A DNA stretch of 64,000 bases from Phreatobacter cathodiphilus (GTDB lineage Bacteria; Pseudomonadota; Alphaproteobacteria; Rhizobiales; Phreatobacteraceae), in contig NZ_CP027668.1 in assembly GCF_003008515.1 (NCBI RefSeq), positions 1,294,001 to 1,358,000 of the forward strand, read 5' to 3'. A program made the position numbers and the translations under genes. Within the stretch, counting starts at the first letter, position 1, and every line of letters starts with the position of its first letter. Positions 58,428-64,000 of this stretch are shown in pieces. The notes under the pieces are model-generated. The model was not told the DNA's origin. It searched no databases and saw only the letters and a program-made list of their open reading frames with translations.

Positions 58428-59579
58428 ATGCCCGACATCCTGACCGTCTCCGGCGACAGCCGGCTTCTCGCCAATCCCGGTCTCGACCGTCGGCGACCCT
58501 ATGGGGCCGACGAGCGCGCCATCCTGTCGCTGGAGGGCGCGCGCGCCGCCCATGCCGCGATCACGGCGTGGGAGGGCTACCGGCCGACCCCGCTCCTGTC
58601 GCTGGACGGTCTCGCCCGCGAGGCCGCCGTCGGCTCCATCCTCTACAAGCACGAGGCGCATCGCTTCGTGCTGAAGAGCTTCAAGGCGCTGGGCGGCGCC
58701 TATGCGGTGGAGCGTCTGGTCGCCGCCCGCGGCTCGGCGGAAGGCCTGACGGTGACCTGCGCCACCGACGGCAATCACGGCCGCGCCGTCGCCTGGGGCG
58801 CGCGCCGGCTCGGCGTCCGCGCGGTGATCTATGTCCACGAGACGGTGAGCCAGGGCCGCGTCGACGCCATCGCCGCCTATGGTGCCGAGGTCCGCCGTGT
58901 CTCCGGCAATTACGACGACGCCGTGCGCGCCTCGGCGGAGGCCGCCGCGGCCAACGGCTGGACCATCGTCTCCGACACCTCCTGGCCGGGCTACGACCTG
59001 ATCCCCCGAGACGTCATGCAAGGCTATGCCGTGCTCGGCATCGAGGCGGAGGGGCAGGGCGCGCGCCCGACCCATATCTTCGTCCAGGGCGGCGTCGGCG
59101 GCATCGCCGCGGCGATCCTCTCCTGGACCTGGGAGAGCCTCGGCGCCGACCGGCCGATCCTCGTCGTGGTCGAGCCGGAACGGGCCGCCTGCCTGCTCGA
59201 AAGCGCCGCGGCCCGCCGCTGGACCACCGTCGGCGGAGACCTCGACACGATCATGGCGGGCCTTGCCTGCGGCGAACCCTCCGAGCTCGCCTGGGCGCTG
59301 CTGTCGCCGGGCGCCGACGCCTTCATGGCCATTCCAGACACCCGCGCCGCAGAGACCATGCGCCGGCTGGCGCAGGACGGCATCGCCGCCGGCGAGTCGG
59401 GGGTCGCCGGCCTCGCCGGCCTCGTCGCCGCGGCTGCCGACCCTGCGGCACGACGGTTGCTGCGACTGGATGCCGGCTCCCGCGTCCTGTGCATCGGCAC
59501 CGAGGGAGCCACGGACCCCGCCATCTACCGCGAGATCGTCGGCCGTGACGCCGCCGAGGTCGAGAAGGAGCCTGCATGA
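58428..59579 (+). CDS. Diaminopropionate ammonia-lyase (YgeX-like)
   Basis: The 383-residue fold-type II PLP enzyme shows YRPTPLLSLDGLAR followed by KHEAHRFVLKSFKALGGAYA, in which the Schiff-base lysine is Lys86. TCATDGNHGRAVAWGARRLG and DTSWPGYDLIPRDVMQGYAV complete the family pattern. It cleaves 2,3-diaminopropionate to pyruvate and two ammonia. The length is near that of E. coli YgeX (398). It overlaps the amidohydrolase gene by four bases. Confidence 0.91.
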   Translation: MPDILTVSGDSRLLANPGLDRRRPYGADERAILSLEGARAAHAAITAWEGYRPTPLLSLDGLAREAAVGSILYKHEAHRFVLKSFKALGGAYAVERLVAARGSAEGLTVTCATDGNHGRAVAWGARRLGVRAVIYVHETVSQGRVDAIAAYGAEVRRVSGNYDDAVRASAEAAAANGWTIVSDTSWPGYDLIPRDVMQGYAVLGIEAEGQGARPTHIFVQGGVGGIAAAILSWTWESLGADRPILVVVEPERAACLLESAAARRWTTVGGDLDTIMAGLACGEPSELAWALLSPGADAFMAIPDTRAAETMRRLAQDGIAAGESGVAGLAGLVAAAADPAARRLLRLDAGSRVLCIGTEGATDPAIYREIVGRDAAEVEKEPA

Positions 59580-60505
59580 GCCGTATCGTCACCGTCGGCG
59601 CCGCCCAGATGGGCGCCATCCAGCGGGCCCATTCCCGGCGCGAGGTCGTCGCCCGCATGGTCGAGCTCATGCGCGAGGCGGCGTCCCACCGCTGCGACCT
59701 CGTCGTCTTTCCCGAACTGACCCTCACCACCTTCTTCCCGCGCTGGTGGATGGAGAGCCAGGAGGAGATCGACAGCTTCTACGAGCGGGAGATGCCCTCG
59801 AACGAGACCGCACCGCTGTTCAACGAGGCCGCGCGGCTCGGCATCGGCTTCTCGCTAGGCTATGCGGAGCTCACCCCCGAGGGGCGGCGCTTCAACACCG
59901 CAATCCTCGTGAACAAGTCTGCGCAGATCGTTGGCAAATATCGGAAAATCCATCTTCCGGGCCATGCGGGGCACGAGCCCTGGCGCGCCTTCCAGCATCT
60001 GGAGAAGCGCTATTTCGAGGTCGGCGACCTCTCTTGGGGCGTTTGGAACGCCCTCAATGGCCATATGGGCATGATGATCTGCAACGACCGCCGCTGGCCG
60101 GAGAGCTACCGGGTCATGGGCCTGCAGTCGGTGGAGATGATCCTCCTCGGTTACAACACGCCGCGCCACAACCCGCCGGCCCCCGACCACGACCGCCTGT
60201 CGGAGTTCCACAACCAGCTCGTCATGCAGGCCGGCGCCTACCAGAACGGCACGTGGGTCGTCGGCGTCGCCAAATGTGGCGTGGAGGAGGGCTGCGAGAT
60301 GATCGGCGGCTCCTCCATCATCGCCCCCACCGGCGAGGTGATCGGCCAGGCTCTCACTCAAGAGGACGAGCTGGTCGTCGCCCGCTGCGACCTCGACCTG
60401 ACGAAGAGCTACAAGGCGACCATCTTCAACTTCGACATGCACCGCCAGCCGGACCATTATAGGCGGATTGTCGAGCAGCGGGGGGCGGTGGCGCCGCAGG
60501 GGTGA
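59576..60505 (+). CDS. N-carbamoyl-D-amino acid hydrolase-like nitrilase-superfamily amidase
   Basis: The 309-residue carbon-nitrogen hydrolase has the catalytic triad Glu47 (VFPELTLTTFFP), Lys124 (KYRKIHLPG) and Cys169 (MMICNDRRWPE). NTPRHNPPAPDH is typical of D-carbamoylases. It releases ammonia and CO2 from N-carbamoyl amino acids, the last step of hydantoin or ureido-acid breakdown. It ends the operon and would hand a free amino acid to the ammonia-lyase or others. Confidence 0.91.
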   Translation: MSRIVTVGAAQMGAIQRAHSRREVVARMVELMREAASHRCDLVVFPELTLTTFFPRWWMESQEEIDSFYEREMPSNETAPLFNEAARLGIGFSLGYAELTPEGRRFNTAILVNKSAQIVGKYRKIHLPGHAGHEPWRAFQHLEKRYFEVGDLSWGVWNALNGHMGMMICNDRRWPESYRVMGLQSVEMILLGYNTPRHNPPAPDHDRLSEFHNQLVMQAGAYQNGTWVVGVAKCGVEEGCEMIGGSSIIAPTGEVIGQALTQEDELVVARCDLDLTKSYKATIFNFDMHRQPDHYRRIVEQRGAVAPQG

Positions 60506-60859
60506 TCAACGTGCAAGGCCTGCCAGGATTCGCCGGCAGGCGTCTTCGAGCGGCTCGAGTTCATAGAGGACGATGTCATGGAGCACGCCGGGATCGATCC
60601 GCTCGTAATCGTGCCGGATGATGTTGCCGATGCCGCGGATCTTGTTCCATGGGACCGCCGGATAGCCATCGGTCACGTCCGCGGGGACATGCCGCAAAGC
60701 CTCCGAGATGACTGAAACACAGCGTTCGATCGCATTGCGATAGACGGGATCGGCGATGGCGCTAGGCAATGTGACCCGTCGCACGGCTTCTCTCGCAATT
60801 GCGATTTGCTCAAGAACATCCTCGAACCGAAGAGGGATGCTTCTGACGGCTTTCGGCAT
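60506..60859 (-). CDS. HepT-like ribonuclease toxin (DUF86)
   Basis: The 117-residue helical HEPN protein has the RX4-6HXY active-site motif as RGIGNIIRHDYERI (near residue 75). HepT toxins are RNases held inactive by a cognate nucleotidyltransferase that adds AMP groups to the HXY tyrosine. Its start overlaps the MntA-like gene's stop (TGATG), the normal gene order. The stop is immediately next to the end of the convergent amidohydrolase gene. Confidence 0.88.
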   Translation of the reverse strand: MPKAVRSIPLRFEDVLEQIAIAREAVRRVTLPSAIADPVYRNAIERCVSVISEALRHVPADVTDGYPAVPWNKIRGIGNIIRHDYERIDPGVLHDIVLYELEPLEDACRRILAGLAR

Positions 60860-61155
60860 CAGAAGACGCGAATGGAATCGCGGTCGATCTCGGCACGGAC
60901 GAGGCGATGAAAGCCTTCCGCGGTTCCAACGTCGACAGGCCTGCCGACGGCGTCCTGAATCACGTCGATTGACGTCATGAACGTGCGGAAGCGATTGCCG
61001 GAATCTGGCGCGAACGCCACCATCACGTCCACGTCGCTGTCCTCGGTCGCCTCGCCGCGGGCATAGGATCCGAAAAGGTAAAGCTCGCCGATGCCGAGCG
61101 CGCGCAGGTCGCTCTCGGCTGATTTCAGGCGGGCGATGACCTCCTCACGTGTCAT
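60859..61155 (-). CDS. MntA-like nucleotidyltransferase antitoxin
   Basis: The 98-residue minimal nucleotidyltransferase has the GSX10DXD signature as LFGSYARGEATEDSDVDVMV (near residue 30) and a later Asp in RPVDVGT. It probably AMPylates the HepT partner, neutralising it. It is upstream of the toxin gene and coupled to it by a one-base overlap. Toxin-antitoxin pairs of this type are mobile, but no flanking repeats are seen. Confidence 0.9.
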   Translation of the reverse strand: MTREEVIARLKSAESDLRALGIGELYLFGSYARGEATEDSDVDVMVAFAPDSGNRFRTFMTSIDVIQDAVGRPVDVGTAEGFHRLVRAEIDRDSIRVF

Positions 61156-61193
61156 GAGCCGAATTTAGCATGGGTCGAGGTCGTGGCCCAAGC

Positions 61194-62579
61194 CTACTCC
61201 GCCGCCTGCTGCGCCTCTGCTTCCCAGCCGAGGAGCTTGCCCGGGTTCATCAGCCCGTGCGGGTCGGCGAGCCGCTTGAACTCCGGCTGCGGCGCATCGA
61301 TCCGCTTCCAGCCGGCATTGTTGAGAACGAAGGTGTGGGCGTTCGACGGCTGCACGCCGCCCTCCGCCGCACGCGCCATGATCTCCTCGAGCCGCGCCTG
61401 GGTCGTGTACTTCACCAGCGGCAGCGAGGAGGTGATGACCTTGCCCTCCCGGCGCTGGAATTCGAGGTGGAAATAGACGTCCTCCTCGAACTCCTTCGCC
61501 GCCCATTCCACCAGCGCGAGATTGTTCGGCGCCGGGAAGCGGAGCTGCAGATAGGTGATGGAAGGGTCCATCTTCAGGGCGTGCAGCGTCGTGTGGTTCC
61601 AGGTGTATTCGTAGAGCGGGCCGGGGCCGCCGCGGCCCTTGTGTGTCCCGAAGGCCACCGCCTTGGCCTCCGCCGCGCCGCGGCGGAACGTCACCTCGCC
61701 CTTGTGGTCGGCGATGAGGAGGTCGAGCGTGTCCGCCTGCGGCTCCGACACCATCAGGATGGCGAAGGCGCGGCCCTCCTGGAGGTAGGGCGCGAGGCGC
61801 TTGAGGTAGGGCACGATGCGGGGGTCGTGGACCGAGACGAGCTTCTTGGCGATGCCGTCGCATTCCATGAAGGCCTGGCCGAAGCGCGCCGCCGCCGTCA
61901 GGCTGTCGAAGGTGACGATGCGCTCGGCCCAGTCGTGGGCGGGGGCGGTCGGCACCTCCACCTCGGTGATGATGCCGTTGACGCCATAGGCATGCATGAC
62001 CTTGAGGATCTCGCGTCCCCGCAGCTCGATCAGCCGCGGCTCGGCCTCCACCGTCATGACCTCGAGCGCCGTCACCGCGCCGAGATTGTCGATCTGGCCC
62101 CAGGTGCAGGAGCCCGCTCCAGCAGCCCCGCCGGCGACGAAGCCGCCGATGGTGGCCTGCGCCCGAGTCGAGGGGTGGAAGCGCAGCTCCTGGCCGTGCG
62201 GGTCGAGGAGCTTGTCGATGTCGAGCATGTTGGCCCCGGCCTCGAAGCGCGCTCCGCCCGGCTTCGCGAAGACCATGCGATTCATCTGCCGCATGTCGAC
62301 CACCACGCCGCCGGCGAGCGGAACGGCCTGGCCGTAATTGCCGGTGCCGCCGCCGCGGATCACCAGGGGCACGCGGTGGCGCGCGCAGGCCGCCGCGATA
62401 CGGCGGAGCTCGTCCTTGTCGGCAGGCGTGGCGACGAGGTCGGCGACCTTGCCCTCGAGTTCGGGCTTCAGCACCGGCGAGAACCAGAAGAAGTCGCGGC
62501 TCGCCATCCGCACGGTGGCGGCATCTTCGGCGAGGGCGATGCCGGCAAGGTCGGCGCGAAGGCGATCGAGAGCACTCAT
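61194..62579 (-). CDS. FAD-linked oxidase/dehydrogenase (GlcD/VAO type)
   Basis: The 461-residue flavoprotein has the FAD-binding PP-loop RGGGTGNYGQAVPLAGGVVV (near residue 75) and FHPSTRAQATIGGFVAGGAA. A C-terminal substrate domain ends in PHGLMNPGKLLG, the typical end of the family. It oxidises a hydroxyacid or similar donor, passing electrons to quinone or cytochrome. No GlcE/F partner is nearby. It is divergent from the ABC binding-protein gene across 245 bases with an operator-like palindrome. Confidence 0.9.
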   Translation of the reverse strand: MSALDRLRADLAGIALAEDAATVRMASRDFFWFSPVLKPELEGKVADLVATPADKDELRRIAAACARHRVPLVIRGGGTGNYGQAVPLAGGVVVDMRQMNRMVFAKPGGARFEAGANMLDIDKLLDPHGQELRFHPSTRAQATIGGFVAGGAAGAGSCTWGQIDNLGAVTALEVMTVEAEPRLIELRGREILKVMHAYGVNGIITEVEVPTAPAHDWAERIVTFDSLTAAARFGQAFMECDGIAKKLVSVHDPRIVPYLKRLAPYLQEGRAFAILMVSEPQADTLDLLIADHKGEVTFRRGAAEAKAVAFGTHKGRGGPGPLYEYTWNHTTLHALKMDPSITYLQLRFPAPNNLALVEWAAKEFEEDVYFHLEFQRREGKVITSSLPLVKYTTQARLEEIMARAAEGGVQPSNAHTFVLNNAGWKRIDAPQPEFKRLADPHGLMNPGKLLGWEAEAQQAAE

Positions 62580-62731
62580 GACAGGATCCGTTCGAAGAGG
62601 GGGGCACAGTGCCAAATCGCGATCGGCTCCGCCATGCCGGAGGGTCGGCGAAATCCGCAGCGCAAGGATGAGAATTTGCGCGACCGGTTGGTCCAGTGCC
62701 TAAACAATGTGCAACATGATCCCGGGGGCTT

Positions 62732-62743
62732 TACGATATCGTA
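62732..62743 (+). promoter_or_regulatory. Palindrome TACGATATCGTA, candidate operator
   Basis: This perfect 12-base palindrome lies in the divergent region between the FAD oxidase and ABC transporter genes, 82 bases before the latter's ATG. Dyads of this kind serve GntR-type and related repressors, but no regulator gene is in view. Confidence 0.42.
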
Positions 62744-62824
62744 GGATAAGCCGGCATGCCCGTTGCTCTGGCCGCCATCATGGATTTCAAGGGTCTCCGC
62801 AAGGCCCGCTTCAGGAGAGGTCGC

Positions 62825-63859
62825 ATGTCCGTCACGTCCCCCGCTTTCCGCATCACCCGCCGCCGCGCCCTGGCGCTCGGAGCCGGCCTCGCCGCCGCCC
62901 ACGTGATGCGGTCCGATCTCGTCACGGCCCAGGGCCTCGACAAGGTGTCCTACCAGACCAACTGGCGCGCCCAGGCCGAGCATGGCGGCTTCTATCAGGC
63001 CGTCGCCGCCGGCATCTACAAGAAGTACGGCATCGAGGCCGACATCCGCATGGGCGGCCCCCAGCAGAACCCGTCGCAGCTCCTGCTCGGCGGCCGGGTC
63101 GACATGATCATGTCGAACTCCTTCGAAGCCATCCGCTATGTCCAGGAGAACCTGCCCTTCCTGTGCATCGGGTCGATCTTCCAGAAGGACCCGCAGGTCA
63201 TCATCTGCCATCCCGGCGTCGGCAACGACACTTTCGCCGCGCTGAAGGGCAAGACGATCCTGGTCGGCGCCGGCGGGCGCACCTCGTTCTGGCCTTACCT
63301 CAAGGCGCGCTTCGGCTTCACCGACGAGCAGGTGCGCCCCTATACCTTCAACATGGCGCCCTTCCTGGCCGACAAGAACATCTGCCAGCAGGGCTTTCTG
63401 TCCTCCGAGCCCTTCGCCATCGAGCAGCAAGGCGGGGTGAAGCCGCTGGTCCACCTCATCGCCGATGCCGGCTTCGCCAATTACAACACCACCATCAACA
63501 TCTCGAAGAAGATGGTCGACGAGCGCACCGACGTGGTGCAGCGCTTCGTCACCGCCTCGCTCGAGGGCTGGGCCGAGTACATGAAGGGTGGGCCGGCCAT
63601 CGCCGAGGCCAACAAGCTCATCATGCGCGACAACCCGGATATGGACCAGAAGAAGATCGACTACGCGATCAAGGTGATGACCGAGAACGGCATCGTCCTG
63701 TCGGGCGACGCCACCACACTCGGCATCGGCGCCATGACCGATGCGCGCTGGCAGACCTTCTACACCCAGATGCGTGACGCCGGAGTCTTCCCGGCCGGCA
63801 TCGACGTGAAGAAGGCCTACGACCTGCGCTTCGTCAACAAGGGCGTGGGCAAGGCCTGA
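62825..63859 (+). CDS. ABC transporter substrate-binding protein, NMT1/THI5-like, Tat-exported
   Basis: The 344-residue protein has a Tat signal (FRITRRRALALGAGLAAAHV). The NMT1 fold shows YQTNWRAQAEHGGFYQAVAA and LLLGGRVDMIMSNSFEAIRY. It binds a small molecule, perhaps a pyrimidine or hydantoin-like compound, and the amidohydrolase cluster nearby fits the latter. GGAGAGG precedes the ATG at 62825, which is preferred to an upstream frame. The ATPase gene follows by one base. Confidence 0.9.
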   Translation: MSVTSPAFRITRRRALALGAGLAAAHVMRSDLVTAQGLDKVSYQTNWRAQAEHGGFYQAVAAGIYKKYGIEADIRMGGPQQNPSQLLLGGRVDMIMSNSFEAIRYVQENLPFLCIGSIFQKDPQVIICHPGVGNDTFAALKGKTILVGAGGRTSFWPYLKARFGFTDEQVRPYTFNMAPFLADKNICQQGFLSSEPFAIEQQGGVKPLVHLIADAGFANYNTTINISKKMVDERTDVVQRFVTASLEGWAEYMKGGPAIAEANKLIMRDNPDMDQKKIDYAIKVMTENGIVLSGDATTLGIGAMTDARWQTFYTQMRDAGVFPAGIDVKKAYDLRFVNKGVGKA

Positions 63860-63860
63860 G

Positions 63861-64000
63861 GTGGCGCAGGTCTCCACACGGGAGCGGCCGGTGGCGATGG
63901 GCGCATCCACGCTCGTCGCCGTCCGCCATGTCTCCAAGCAGTTCGCCAACGGCACCATCGCCGTCCGCGACGTGAACCTTGACCTGGCACGCGGCGAGTT
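63861..64000 (+). CDS. ABC transporter ATP-binding protein (N-terminal part, cut by window edge)
   Basis: Only about 46 codons are present. AVRHVSKQFANGTIAVRDVN followed by LDLARGE is the usual start of an ABC ATPase before its Walker A. The GTG at 63861 directly follows the binding-protein stop, and GTG 63891 or ATG 63897 are alternatives with GGAG upstream. It is the expected partner of the binding protein and continues beyond the window. Confidence 0.85.
   Translation, partial: MAQVSTRERPVAMGASTLVAVRHVSKQFANGTIAVRDVNLDLARGE

Overview
The window is about 64 kb of high-GC (roughly two-thirds G+C by eye) chromosomal DNA from an alphaproteobacterium, most likely of the order Hyphomicrobiales (Rhizobiales). 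The evidence is the aroQ-accB-accC order, the DUF177-plsX-fabH-ihfA-merR order, a K+-independent H+-pyrophosphatase, a Cbp3-type chaperone, a separate gene for an NDUFS4-like complex I subunit, GTTC-N7-GTTC LexA boxes, EcfG-type (GGAAC...GTT) promoters, and a palindromic repeat of the kind scattered through genomes of this order. The genus cannot be fixed from sequence alone. No insertion sequence, prophage, integrase, CRISPR array or rRNA was found, and no gene-free stretch exceeds 300 bases.

Region 1 (1-16.2 kb) is mainly core genes: accC (cut by the window edge), accB, aroQ, a tandem pair of outer-membrane barrels that carry the omptin catalytic pattern, an Old Yellow Enzyme, an MFS transporter, hppA, a stress-promoter-linked hydrolase, bamE, the Cbp3/DUF177/plsX/fabH/ihfA/merR run, three small envelope proteins and tRNA-Pro(GGG).

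Region 2 (16.2-25.6 kb) is a capsule or exopolysaccharide locus: a polymerase/ligase, an initiating phosphosugar transferase, a glycosyltransferase, a Wza-like lipoprotein, a Wzc-like chain-length protein with a degraded kinase domain, a methyltransferase and a polysaccharide deacetylase.

Region 3 (25.7-38.8 kb) is core again: lolC, lolD, a 31-codon membrane microprotein behind two perfect LexA boxes, an Imm50-like gene, dnaE, an aminotransferase, gloA, a sirtuin, a double cold-shock protein, DUF192, two tRNAs, the NDUFS4-like gene, small stress/cupin/DUF924 genes and a dipeptidase.

Region 4 (38.9-64 kb) is accessory metabolism: an Ldh2-type dehydrogenase with two uncharacterised partners; a bacterial SABATH-type methyltransferase; an orphan TRAP binding protein; a taurine/nitrate-type ABC operon; a BLUF photoreceptor; a cyanate uptake and hydrolysis operon with its own sigma-54 promoter and a divergent sigma-54 activator; an amino-acid or ureido-compound catabolic operon (hydroxyacid dehydrogenase, aldehyde dehydrogenase, diaminopropionate ammonia-lyase, N-carbamoyl amidohydrolase) with a convergent M81 peptidase; an MntA/HepT toxin-antitoxin pair; a FAD-linked oxidase; and the start of another ABC transporter operon.

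The observations most worth following are: the LexA-controlled microprotein directly upstream of dnaE, which recalls the SOS division inhibitor SidA of Caulobacter; the omptin-like pair; the sigma-54-driven cyanate operon; and the bacterial SABATH methyltransferase.
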